Shown: positions 1 to 6,006 of the stretch, piece after piece
Position numbering within the stretch: position 1 is the first letter of the stretch
How the letters are laid out: each line of letters opens with the position of its first letter
Assembly: GCA_964439885.1 (NCBI GenBank)
Contig: CAYTPE010000055.1
Location: 1 to 7,466, forward strand
Source of the DNA: CAYTPE01 sp964439885
GTDB lineage: Bacteria; Patescibacteriota; Patescibacteriia; Magasanikbacterales; GWA2-37-8
DNA: 7,466 bases
Direction of reading: 5' to 3'
Notes under the pieces: generated by a model
Told to the model about the DNA's origin: nothing
Databases searched by the model: none
The model's input: only the letters and a program-made list of their open reading frames with translations
Program-made: the position numbers and the translations under genes

Positions 1-1349
1 GGTATGCAATCTGGGAAAAAATGCAAAGTACACTTGATAAAATGTTTAAGGAAACTGGCCATCAAAACGCTTACTTTCCACTTCTTATACCAAAATCCTT
101 TTTTAGTAAGGAAGCAAGCCATGTTGAGGGTTTTGCTAAAGAATGTGCGGTTGTAACGCATTATCGGCTAAAAAACAGTGAGAACGGAGAAGTTGTTGTT
201 GATGATGAAGCAAAACTTGAAGAAGAACTTATTATTCGCCCTACCTCTGAAACGATTATTTGGAATACCTACAAAAATTGGATTCAGTCGTATCGCGATC
301 TCCCAATACTAGTAAATCAATGGGCCAATGTGCTTCGCTGGGAAATGCGTACTCGTCTTTTTTTGCGAACAGCTGAATTCCTTTGGCAAGAAGGACATAC
401 CGCACACGCGACACGTGAGGAGGCTGAGGAGGAAGCGAAAAGAATGCTTGATGTATATGTCCATTTTGTTGAAAAATGGATGGCGATTCCCGTTGTAAAG
501 GGTGTGAAAACTGCCAACGAGCGTTTTGCTGGCGCGCTTGAGACGTACACTTTTGAAACCATGACGCAGGATGGCAAGGCGCTGCAGTCCGGTACATCCC
601 ACTTTCTAGGTCAAAATTTTGCCAAAGCGTTTGATGTTCAGTTTGCTGACAAGGACGGCAAGCTTGAATATGTATGGGCTACCTCGTGGGGAGTATCCAC
701 ACGTCTTATGGGCGCACTCGTCATGGCACATTCGGACGATGCTGGACTGGTACTACCACCAATGCTCGCGCCAATTCAAGTTGTCATTGTCCCTATTTAT
801 AAAGAAGCAGGGCAATTACCGGCCCTGGATGAGGTGGCGCTTAAAATAAAGAAGAATCTTGAGCTCAAAGGTATCACCGTGAAATACGATAACGACGACA
901 AACAACGACCTGGCTGGAAGTTTGCTGAGTATGAACTAAAAGGTGTACCGGTACGCTTGGCGCTTGGCGCTCGTGATTTAGAAAAGGGCGTTATTGAAGT
1001 CGCACGTCGTGATACGATGACAAAAGAATCGCTACCACTTGATATGATTGAGCAGAAAGTAGAAGCGCTGCTTGTTGAAATACAAAATAATCTATTTACG
1101 AAAGCTGAAGAATTTAAGAAAGCTCATACCTATACTGTAGATACGTACGAAGAGTTTAAAGAAGCCTTGGACAAAGGTGGTTTTGTGCTCGCACACTGGG
1201 ATGGCACGACCGAAACAGAACTCAAGATAAAAGAGGAAACGAAGGCAACCATACGTTGCATTCCGCTTGACAACCCATTAGAAGACGGCACATGTGTTTT
1301 AAGCGGAAAACCATCAAAACAACGTGTAGTGTTCGCGAGAGCATACTAA
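1..1349 (+). CDS. proS: Prolyl-tRNA synthetase, archaeal/eukaryote-type (5' partial)
   Basis: Class II synthetase that charges tRNA-Pro with proline in the cytoplasm. The frame is open to the left edge: the codons before the ATG at 21 read Tyr-Ala-Ile-Trp-Glu-Lys, matching the conserved GYAIWE segment of this family. So the ATG at 21 is internal, and I estimate 30-40 N-terminal residues are missing. Counting from that Met: the RPTSET substrate-pocket motif is at 73-78, motif 2 (RWEMRTR...EFLWQEGHTAHAT) at 107-131, the GTSHFLGQNFAKAF segment at 191-204, motif 3 (SWGVSTRLMGALVMAH) at 222-237, the anticodon-binding domain at about 251-345 (with RPGWKFAEYELKGVP), and the C-terminal domain ending in VVFARAY at 442. 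There is no bacterial-type editing insertion between motifs 2 and 3, which marks the short archaeal-type form. In the C-terminal domain only C413 and C425 remain and the partner position is Ser428 (CVLS), so the zinc site seen in some relatives is probably not intact. Identity is very secure. Confidence 0.96.
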   Translation, partial: YAIWEKMQSTLDKMFKETGHQNAYFPLLIPKSFFSKEASHVEGFAKECAVVTHYRLKNSENGEVVVDDEAKLEEELIIRPTSETIIWNTYKNWIQSYRDLPILVNQWANVLRWEMRTRLFLRTAEFLWQEGHTAHATREEAEEEAKRMLDVYVHFVEKWMAIPVVKGVKTANERFAGALETYTFETMTQDGKALQSGTSHFLGQNFAKAFDVQFADKDGKLEYVWATSWGVSTRLMGALVMAHSDDAGLVLPPMLAPIQVVIVPIYKEAGQLPALDEVALKIKKNLELKGITVKYDNDDKQRPGWKFAEYELKGVPVRLALGARDLEKGVIEVARRDTMTKESLPLDMIEQKVEALLVEIQNNLFTKAEEFKKAHTYTVDTYEEFKEALDKGGFVLAHWDGTTETELKIKEETKATIRCIPLDNPLEDGTCVLSGKPSKQRVVFARAY

Positions 1350-1363
1350 TTTCATACTTTCAT

Positions 1364-1390
1364 ACCGCCCATTGGCGGTTTCGTATTTCG
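1364..1390 (+). terminator. Small terminator-like hairpin after proS
   Basis: ACCGCC (1364-1369) and GGCGGT (1374-1379) form a perfect 6-bp GC-rich stem with a 4-base loop, 14 bases after the proS stop. The following tract (TTTCGTATTTCG) is T-rich but interrupted, so this is a weak or partial intrinsic terminator. It may only attenuate transcription into the next gene, whose start lies 17 bases past the stem. Confidence 0.45.
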
Positions 1391-1396
1391 TCACAT

Positions 1397-1978
1397 ATGA
1401 ATGAAGTCGTCTTCGACATTGAAACCCAAAACACTTTTGCAGACGTGAATAATGATTTCAAGAAATTAAAAATTTCCGTTGTATCTATTTACGAATACGC
1501 CACTGATAGCTACCGCAGCTTCGAGGAGCACGAGCTAGGCCAGCTCTGGCCCATTTTGGAAAAAGCCGACCGTATCATTGGCTACAATAGCGAACACTTC
1601 GATGTGCCGATTCTCGGTAATTACTACATGGGAGACCTCAGTAAATTTCCGCACCTTGATCTGATTGTCAAAATCAAAGAAAGTCTTGGCTTTCGTCTCA
1701 AGCTCGATGACGTGGCGCAAGCTACGCTCGATAATATTCAAAAAAGTGCCCACGGACTCGACGCGATTCGATGGTGGAAAGAAGGGAAGATTGACGAAAT
1801 TAAAAAATATTGTGAGCAAGATGTGCGTGTAACCAAAGAAGTATACGACTTTGGTCGTAAAAATAAACAATTATTTTACAAATCCCTTACCGGAGAAGTC
1901 TTGCCGTTTCGCGTTGATTTTGATATGCCAAAGAGTGCGCCAGATACGAAGAAGATTAATTTGACGCTGCCTTTGTAA
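1397..1978 (+). CDS. DEDDy 3'-5' exonuclease, YprB/RNase H-like
   Basis: A 193-residue stand-alone nuclease domain of the DnaQ-like superfamily, in the branch called YprB or predicted PolB-type 3'-5' exonuclease. All three exonuclease motifs are visible: ExoI FDIET (D7, E9), ExoII GYNSEHFD (N64, D69) and ExoIII YCEQDV (Y138, D142). The Tyr four residues before the last Asp gives the DEDDy subtype. It should hydrolyse single-stranded DNA or RNA from the 3' end with two metal ions, but the true substrate cannot be read from the sequence. In other bacteria this domain is often fused to a helicase or found alone. I chose the ATG at 1397 because the family starts a few residues before the DIE motif. 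A frame extension back to 1292 would overlap proS and the hairpin and adds no conserved sequence. There is no Shine-Dalgarno before the start. Family is confident, cellular role unknown. Confidence 0.85.
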   Translation: MNEVVFDIETQNTFADVNNDFKKLKISVVSIYEYATDSYRSFEEHELGQLWPILEKADRIIGYNSEHFDVPILGNYYMGDLSKFPHLDLIVKIKESLGFRLKLDDVAQATLDNIQKSAHGLDAIRWWKEGKIDEIKKYCEQDVRVTKEVYDFGRKNKQLFYKSLTGEVLPFRVDFDMPKSAPDTKKINLTLPL

Positions 1979-1979
1979 C

Positions 1980-2074
1980 TGTCATTCCGACCGAGCATCG
2001 CTGCGAGTGGAGGAATCGCTCTATATGTCATTGAAGGGATTCCTCGACCTCGCTATGCTTCGCTCGGAATGACA
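1980..2074. repeat. Long imperfect inverted repeat (REP/MITE-like), intergenic
   Basis: The gap between the exonuclease and the cysteine desulfurase is almost entirely one inverted repeat. The outer arms are perfect over 11 bp (TGTCATTCCGA at 1980-1990 against TCGGAATGACA at 2064-2074). Inner arms also pair: GCGAG (2003-2007) with CTCGC (2049-2053), and GAGGAATC (2010-2017) with GATTCCTC (2038-2045). The central loop is about 20 bases. The GTCATTCCGAGC...GAGGAATC style resembles dispersed palindromic elements common in many bacterial genomes, including CPR. It has no coding capacity and no T-tract. Transcribed, it would form a strong hairpin that could protect mRNA ends or separate the two genes. 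A weak promoter-like pair, TTGAAG (2031-2036) and TATGCT (2054-2059) at 17-bp spacing, lies in its right half and points into the next gene. Confidence 0.85.
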
Positions 2075-2081
2075 ATTAAGT

Positions 2082-3281
2082 ATGCCACAAAAAAAACTCA
2101 TCTACCTCGACCATGCCGCCGCCACACCGCTTGACCCACGCGTAAAAAAAGCTATGGAGCCTTTTTTGGTTTCTGATTTTGGCAATCCTTCTGCCATCTA
2201 TTCACTCGGGCAAAAAGCGAATAGGGCAGTTGAAGCGGCACGTAAAACAGTCGCGGAAATACTCCATACGCAGCCAGATACGATAGTGTTTACATCCGGT
2301 GGTACTGAGTCAGATAATCTCGCTGTTTTAGGTGCTGCCCGTGCATATGGTAAAAAAGGCCACATCATCTCCTCGGCCATCGAGCACGAAGCCGTCTTGA
2401 AGCCTCTTCAAGCACTAAAAAAACAAGGTTTCGACATTACTCTTGTGCCGGTCGATAGGAGTGGAAAAGTAAATGCGTCAGACGTAATTCGCTCAATTCG
2501 CCCGGACACCGTGCTCGTGAGTGTCATGTATGCCAACAATGAAATCGGCACGATTGAGCCGATTGCCGATATTGGTCGCGCACTTTTACGTTATCGCAAA
2601 GAACATGCTACGGTGTATCCCTATTTTCATACCGATGCCTGCCAAGCGGCCGGGTATCTTGATCTCGACGTGGAAAAACTGCATGTTGATCTCATGACAC
2701 TCAATGGTGGTAAAATTTACGGGCCGAAAGGCTCCGGATGTCTCTATATTCGCCGTGGCGTACAAATCGAACCAATTATGTACGGTGGTTCACAAGAGCG
2801 CGGACTGCGTGGTGGTACGGAGAATGTCGCCGGCATCGTTGGTTTTGCCAAAGCTCTTTCTATTGTCGTTCCTCCCCCTTTTAGGGGGAGGGCAAAGGAG
2901 GGGGTAGTACCACAAGCGCAAAAAACTCGAAAACTCGCTGAATTCTTTCTCAAAAATCTCAAATCTAAAATCACAAATCTTAAATTAAACGGTCCTGAAA
3001 TTGGCTCTGATCGACTCCCTAATAATTTAAATGTGCAAATCCCGGGTATTGAAGGCGAAGCGCTTGTTTTATACCTCAGCGAACACGGCATTATGTGCAG
3101 CACCGGAAGCGCCTGTACGGCAGTTACCAGCGAGCCGTCGCACGTTTTGAAGGCTATTGGACTACAGGATCGTGAAATAACTTTATCAATCCGATTTTCG
3201 CTTGGGAAAACCACCACAAAAACTGACGTTAAGCAAGTTTGTGTTAAATTAAATGCTCTTTTTAAAATTTTAATTTATTAA
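2082..3281 (+). CDS. Cysteine desulfurase, NifS/IscS family
   Basis: PLP-dependent enzyme that takes sulfur from L-cysteine as an enzyme persulfide, releasing alanine; it supplies Fe-S cluster assembly or tRNA thiolation. The 399 residues match the usual length. Visible landmarks: LDHAAATPLDPRV (9-21), the cofactor loop TSGGTESDN (71-79), EHEAV with H102, YANNEIGT (150-157), HTDACQAAG with D185 and Q188, the PLP lysine K211 in NGGKIYGPKG, RGGTENVAG (243-251), and catalytic C345 in STGSACTA followed by EPSHVLKAIGL. Most relatives have His just before the PLP lysine (SxHK); here it is Gly. Residues about 262-277 (PPPFRGRAKEG core) are encoded by a palindromic repeat and look like an insertion in a variable surface region. 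Residues 291-303 are encoded by heptamer repeats. No scaffold gene (iscU/sufU) lies next to it, so a tRNA-thiolation role is possible but only inferred. I leave the symbol blank because iscS and nifS cannot be separated here. Confidence 0.95.
   Translation: MPQKKLIYLDHAAATPLDPRVKKAMEPFLVSDFGNPSAIYSLGQKANRAVEAARKTVAEILHTQPDTIVFTSGGTESDNLAVLGAARAYGKKGHIISSAIEHEAVLKPLQALKKQGFDITLVPVDRSGKVNASDVIRSIRPDTVLVSVMYANNEIGTIEPIADIGRALLRYRKEHATVYPYFHTDACQAAGYLDLDVEKLHVDLMTLNGGKIYGPKGSGCLYIRRGVQIEPIMYGGSQERGLRGGTENVAGIVGFAKALSIVVPPPFRGRAKEGVVPQAQKTRKLAEFFLKNLKSKITNLKLNGPEIGSDRLPNNLNVQIPGIEGEALVLYLSEHGIMCSTGSACTAVTSEPSHVLKAIGLQDREITLSIRFSLGKTTTKTDVKQVCVKLNALFKILIY
2871..2904. repeat. GC-rich palindromic element translated inside the cysteine desulfurase
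   Basis: CCTCCCCCT (2871-2879) and AGGGGGAGG (2883-2891) form a perfect 9-bp stem with a 3-base loop, followed by a further GGAGGGGG (2897-2904) that could pair with the same left arm. In the reading frame it gives PPPFRGRAKEG, a proline/glycine/basic stretch unlike the rest of the enzyme. It is placed where relatives run directly from the FAKAL helix into the next Lys/Arg-rich helix. The layout (short CCCCCT/AGGGGG stem plus trailing AGGAGGGGGT) resembles dispersed palindromic repeats usually found between genes. Confidence 0.8.
2954..2988. repeat. Five tandem heptamers, AAATCTN type
   Basis: Five consecutive 7-base units start at 2954, 2961, 2968, 2975 and 2982: AAATCTC, AAATCTA, AAATCAC, AAATCTT, AAATTAA. 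They lie inside the cysteine desulfurase and encode the NLKSKITNLKL stretch in a variable region before the conserved LNGP. The reverse complement of this heptamer, AAGATTT, forms the array in rsmI. The protein shows no obvious excess length here, so the array may have replaced rather than added sequence. Confidence 0.7.
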
Positions 3282-3293
3282 CGTTATTATTGT

Positions 3294-3650
3294 ATGTCAG
3301 AAATTGAGAGCGCAGGAGCACATGAAACAGTCGTTAATTATCTTATAAATTTTGTAAATGACAATTCACCTTTGGAAATGCTTTTAAATAAAGACCCCAG
3401 TACTCAGGAAATCCCTTTGCCAAACGGTCTAGTTGTCCGAGCCACACAAGTAAATCATGCAAGCCCCGAATTTTCAAAAGCTACCCTGGTTTTTAATGAT
3501 GATCCAGAATCTGTTCGAATTTCTATCGAGCGATTGGTAGATTTAGGCAAGCCATTTGTTGTAAGTGATCCATTTAATACAATTAAAAAGGAGCGCACAA
3601 GTGACATGCCCGAATGGCCCGGCGTATTATACGAGGTTTCTAAACACTAG
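3294..3650 (+). CDS. Hypothetical protein, 118 residues
   Basis: I do not recognise this protein. It begins 12 bases after the cysteine desulfurase stop and is acidic to neutral with no signal peptide, membrane segment or cysteine. The N-terminal third looks helical (ETVVNYLINFVNDN). The middle has alternating polar/hydrophobic stretches that look like beta strands (GLVVRATQV, KATLVFND), then an amphipathic helix (ESVRISIERLVDLG) and a C-terminal tail containing MPEWPGVLYEVSKH. The pattern suggests a small soluble alpha/beta domain. Codon use and composition resemble the neighbours, it ends with TAG, and no other frame competes, so it is probably a real gene. The ATG at 3294 has no Shine-Dalgarno; TATTAT at 3285-3290 is too close to be its promoter unless the transcript starts inside the gene. 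Confidence 0.65.
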   Translation: MSEIESAGAHETVVNYLINFVNDNSPLEMLLNKDPSTQEIPLPNGLVVRATQVNHASPEFSKATLVFNDDPESVRISIERLVDLGKPFVVSDPFNTIKKERTSDMPEWPGVLYEVSKH

Positions 3651-3656
3651 GGCGGT

Positions 3657-3685
3657 TTGCAGAAAATTGAATATTTTGCTAAGAT
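3657..3685 (+). promoter_or_regulatory. Candidate promoter for a leaderless rsmI transcript
   Basis: TTGCAG (3657-3662), a 17-base spacer, then TAAGAT (3680-3685), preceded by TG at 3677-3678 as in an extended -10. A start site 7-9 bases downstream would fall at about 3692-3694, at the rsmI ATG, predicting a transcript with essentially no leader. This fits the lack of a Shine-Dalgarno. The hexamers match the consensus only at 3 of 6 and 4 of 6 positions, so it is a suggestion. Confidence 0.4.
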
Positions 3686-3708
3686 TTCCGCATATGAACG
3701 GAAATCTT
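3681..3708 (+). promoter_or_regulatory. Perfect 10-bp hairpin with the rsmI start codon in its loop
   Basis: AAGATTTCCG (3681-3690) and CGGAAATCTT (3699-3708) are exact reverse complements. The 8-base loop CATATGAA carries the rsmI ATG at 3694-3696. The right arm is coding and is followed by more T residues, so the structure could also act as a terminator for read-through RNA from upstream. The structure is certain as sequence; its function is inferred. Confidence 0.55.
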
Positions 3709-4365
3709 TTTATTGTTGCCACCCCCATCGGGAATCTCGGAGACATCACCCTGCGCGCCCTTGAAACGCTTAAAGCTGTCGATATTATTTTGTGCGAAGA
3801 TACGCGTGTCACGCAGAAACTCCTTGAACATTACCAGATTAGCCGGCCGCTTATCAGTTACCACCATCATAGTGATGCCAGAAAAGTGAAGGAGATAAAA
3901 CAATTACTCGAAGAAGGGAAAAATCTTGCACTTGTGACTGATGCCGGCACACCAGGTATTTCCGATCCGGGAAACGAATTAATTGAAGATTTAAGATTTA
4001 AGATTGAAGGTTTGCGAATCGTGCCGATTCCAGGTGCTTCTGCTGTGGCTACCGCGCTTTCTATTTCCGGATTTAAGACTGATAAGTTTCTTTTTTTGGG
4101 TTTTCCGCCCCACAAAACGAAACGCGCAAAATTTTTCAAAGAAGTTGCTGAATCAGAGCACACAGTTATTTTCTACGAATCATCGCATCGTATTCTCAAA
4201 TGTATCGGCGAACTTGCGGACGTGCTACTGCCGAGTAGGGAAGTAGTGGTGTGCAGAGAACTAACGAAGAAATTTGAAACGATTTACCGTGGAAAAATAG
4301 AAGAAATTTCGAAAATGAAAATTGATGAACGTGGAGAATTCGTAGTTGTATTATCAAATAACTAA
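3694..4365 (+). CDS. rsmI: 16S rRNA (cytidine1402-2'-O)-methyltransferase RsmI
   Basis: SAM-dependent tetrapyrrole-methylase-fold enzyme that 2'-O-methylates C1402 of 16S rRNA in the decoding centre. The 223 residues show LFIVATPIGNLGDITLRALETLK (5-27), CEDTR (34-38), the glycine-rich TDAGTPGISDPG (82-93), VPIPGASA (110-117), FLFLGFPPHKTKR (132-144), FYESSHRI (160-167) and CRELTKKFE (187-195). E. coli RsmI is about 286 residues; this version ends right after the methylase domain and lacks the C-terminal extension. Residues about 98-107 (EDLRFKIEGL) come from a tandem heptamer array and seem about two residues longer than in typical homologues. The start at 3694 fits the family; the open frame extends back to 3565 but that part overlaps the upstream gene and is not conserved. 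The start codon lies in a hairpin loop with a possible leaderless promoter. A promoter-like sequence for metG overlaps its 3' end. Confidence 0.95.
   Translation: MNGNLFIVATPIGNLGDITLRALETLKAVDIILCEDTRVTQKLLEHYQISRPLISYHHHSDARKVKEIKQLLEEGKNLALVTDAGTPGISDPGNELIEDLRFKIEGLRIVPIPGASAVATALSISGFKTDKFLFLGFPPHKTKRAKFFKEVAESEHTVIFYESSHRILKCIGELADVLLPSREVVVCRELTKKFETIYRGKIEEISKMKIDERGEFVVVLSNN
3986..4013. repeat. Four tandem heptamers, AAGATTT type, inside rsmI
   Basis: AAGATTT (3986-3992), AAGATTT (3993-3999), AAGATTG (4000-4006) and AAGGTTT (4007-4013). The first two units are identical and the other two differ by one base each. This is the reverse complement of the heptamer in the cysteine desulfurase gene, so the same repeat family occurs in both orientations within about 1 kb. 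It encodes DLRFKIEGL between the SAM-site loop and the VPIPG strand. Confidence 0.75.
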
Positions 4366-4379
4366 TTACTAACTATATT
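4351..4379 (+). promoter_or_regulatory. Candidate sigma70-type promoter for metG
   Basis: TTATCA (4351-4356), a 17-base spacer and TATATT (4374-4379), matching the consensus at 4 of 6 and 5 of 6 positions. The -35 lies in the last codons of rsmI. The predicted start near 4386 would give a leader of about 22 bases with no Shine-Dalgarno. That leader is built of degenerate ATTT-type units at 4384, 4390 and 4397, related in style to the heptamers in the genes. Confidence 0.4.
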
Positions 4380-4407
4380 AGTCATTTGAATTTCTGATTT
4401 AGAAATT

Positions 4408-5967
4408 ATGAACCAAAAATTCTACATCACTACCACCCTGCCTTACGTCAACGCCGACCCGCACATCGGGTTTGCTTTGGAAATTATCCAGGCCGACGTC
4501 GTAGCACGTTTTCAACGCTTGCTTGGCAAAGAGGTAGTGTTCAACACCGGTACTGATGAGCACGGGCTCAAAATTTATCGTAAAGCGCTTGAGGCGGGCA
4601 AAGACCCCAAAGTATATTGCGATGAATACGCGGCGAAGTTTAACCAGCTCAAGGAAGCATTGAATCTGAGCTACACGAACTTTATCCGGACGACCGACGA
4701 GCATCATATCGCTGCAGCGCAGGAAATGTGGCGACGCTGCGAGGCGAGCGGCGACATTTATAAAAAAGAATACCGCGTTAAATATTGCGTGGGTTGCGAG
4801 CTCGAAAAAACCGACTCGGAATTAGTGAATGGCCGCTGCCCTATACATCCAACGGTGGAGGTTGAACTGATCGCCGAAGAAAATTATTTTTTCCGTTTTT
4901 CCAAATATCAGGAACCTTTACTCTTTTTGTACAATAGTCGCAAAGACTTTGTCGTGCCCGAAGGCAGACTAAATGAAATTAAAGCATTTGTTGAGCGCGG
5001 GCTCGAAGATTTCTCTATCTCTCGCCTCAAATCCAAAATGCCCTGGGGCGTACCGGTACCAGGAGACGAGGAACACGTGATGTATGTGTGGTTTGACGCG
5101 CTCACGAACTATATTTCCACGCTCGGTTGGCCCTCCTCCGCAGAAGCTTCGGAGGGCAAGCCCTTCAAGGGATTTGACGAGTTTTGGCCAGGAGTTCAAG
5201 TAGCGGGTAAAGATAATTTGCGACAGCAGAGCGCGATGTGGCAGGCCATGCTGATGTCGGCAGGAGTGGAGCCGTCCAAACAAATTTTCATTCACGGTTT
5301 TATCACCGCCGAAGGGCAAAAGATGAGCAAAAGTGTCGGAAATGTCGTTGATCCGTTTGAAGTCGTTGCGGAGTATGGCACAGACGCGGTACGGCACTAT
5401 CTTTTGGCAGAGCTAAACCCGTACGAAGACGGTGATTTTAGTGTCGAAAAATTTGAAAAGCGATACAACGCTGATTTAGCGAACGGGATTGGAAACCTGG
5501 CTAACAGAATTTTAACGATGATTGAAAAGTATAGCAACAACACTATTCCCCAAGTTAAGAACGTTAATCAAGATCTCATTTCGCTACTTTCGTCGGATAT
5601 ATGGCCAACGTATGTCCGTGAGCTTGAGGCGTGGCGTTTCGACAAGGCGCTTGAAGTCACGTGGAAATTCGTGCGCCACCTCGATCAAATGATTTCGGAC
5701 ATCCAACCGTGGGCTCTGGTGAAAGCTGGGAAAACAGAAAAAGTTTTTGATTTACTTTATCATCTCGCCGAAGGTTTGCGCCACATTGCGGTGATGCTGT
5801 GGCCCGCCATGCCCGAAACAGCCGAAAAAATATTTGCGCAACTGGGTTTGAATATCGAAACAGAGCTCGCCAAACCACTCAGTGAGCTGCAACAATGGGT
5901 GGATTTGACCGTCGGGAATGAAATTAAAAAACAAGACCCACTTTTTCCGCGGTTAGTTAAAGTTTAA
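4408..5967 (+). CDS. metG: Methionyl-tRNA synthetase
   Basis: Class I synthetase that charges initiator and elongator tRNA-Met. The 519 residues contain the HIGH-type signature as HIGF (19-22) in TLPYVNADPHIGF, NTGTDEHG (46-53), a zinc-knuckle candidate with C127, C130, C144 and H147, YVWFDALTNYI (226-236), GKDNLRQQSAMWQAMLMSAG (267-286), and the KMSKS loop intact at 305-309, followed by VGNVVDPFEVVAEYGTDAVR. The helical anticodon-binding domain follows from about 345. There is no C-terminal EMAP/Trbp111-like tRNA-binding domain, which E. coli MetRS (about 677 residues) has; many small-genome bacteria lack it. Residues 243-254 (SSAEASEGKPFK) sit between the conserved GWP and the FWPG segment. 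They are encoded by a palindromic repeat and look like an inserted surface loop beside the active-site domain. Catalytic motifs are untouched, so the enzyme should work. The ATG at 4408 fits the family start; a palindrome GTTTAA/TTAAAC overlaps the stop codon. Confidence 0.97.
   Translation: MNQKFYITTTLPYVNADPHIGFALEIIQADVVARFQRLLGKEVVFNTGTDEHGLKIYRKALEAGKDPKVYCDEYAAKFNQLKEALNLSYTNFIRTTDEHHIAAAQEMWRRCEASGDIYKKEYRVKYCVGCELEKTDSELVNGRCPIHPTVEVELIAEENYFFRFSKYQEPLLFLYNSRKDFVVPEGRLNEIKAFVERGLEDFSISRLKSKMPWGVPVPGDEEHVMYVWFDALTNYISTLGWPSSAEASEGKPFKGFDEFWPGVQVAGKDNLRQQSAMWQAMLMSAGVEPSKQIFIHGFITAEGQKMSKSVGNVVDPFEVVAEYGTDAVRHYLLAELNPYEDGDFSVEKFEKRYNADLANGIGNLANRILTMIEKYSNNTIPQVKNVNQDLISLLSSDIWPTYVRELEAWRFDKALEVTWKFVRHLDQMISDIQPWALVKAGKTEKVFDLLYHLAEGLRHIAVMLWPAMPETAEKIFAQLGLNIETELAKPLSELQQWVDLTVGNEIKKQDPLFPRLVKV
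5130..5157. repeat. Palindromic element translated inside metG
   Basis: GCCCTCC (5130-5136) pairs with GGAGGGC (5151-5157), and the centre contains the perfect palindrome GAAGCTTC (5143-5150). A register-shifted alternative pairs CTCCG (5136-5140) with CGGAG (5150-5154). In frame it encodes PSSAEASEG, a small polar sequence typical of a flexible loop. It differs from the element in the cysteine desulfurase gene, so two repeat families have entered coding sequence in this window. Confidence 0.75.
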
Positions 5968-6006
5968 TTTTAAACGAAGCAACAACACGTACGAGACCTT
6001 AGCTAT

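Noticed and set aside
1292..1396. N-terminal extension of the exonuclease frame into proS
   Set aside because: It would overlap proS and the hairpin and encodes a non-conserved, Arg/Lys-rich stretch; the family starts just before the DIE motif at 1397.
2744..3217. 157-codon minus-strand open frame inside the cysteine desulfurase gene
   Set aside because: It lies wholly opposite a strongly conserved gene, its translation has no recognisable domain, and it reads through the repeat elements in the antisense direction.
3565..3693. Upstream extension of the rsmI frame
   Set aside because: It overlaps the 118-residue gene and does not match the family; RsmI proteins begin a few residues before VATPIGN.
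4361..4382. ACTAAT/ATTAGT inverted repeat after rsmI as a terminator
   Set aside because: Six A/T-rich pairs with a 10-base loop and no T run; too weak, and it overlaps the promoter-like -10.
5962..5975. GTTTAA/TTAAAC palindrome at the metG stop as a terminator
   Set aside because: Almost all A-T pairs with a 2-base loop and no following T tract.
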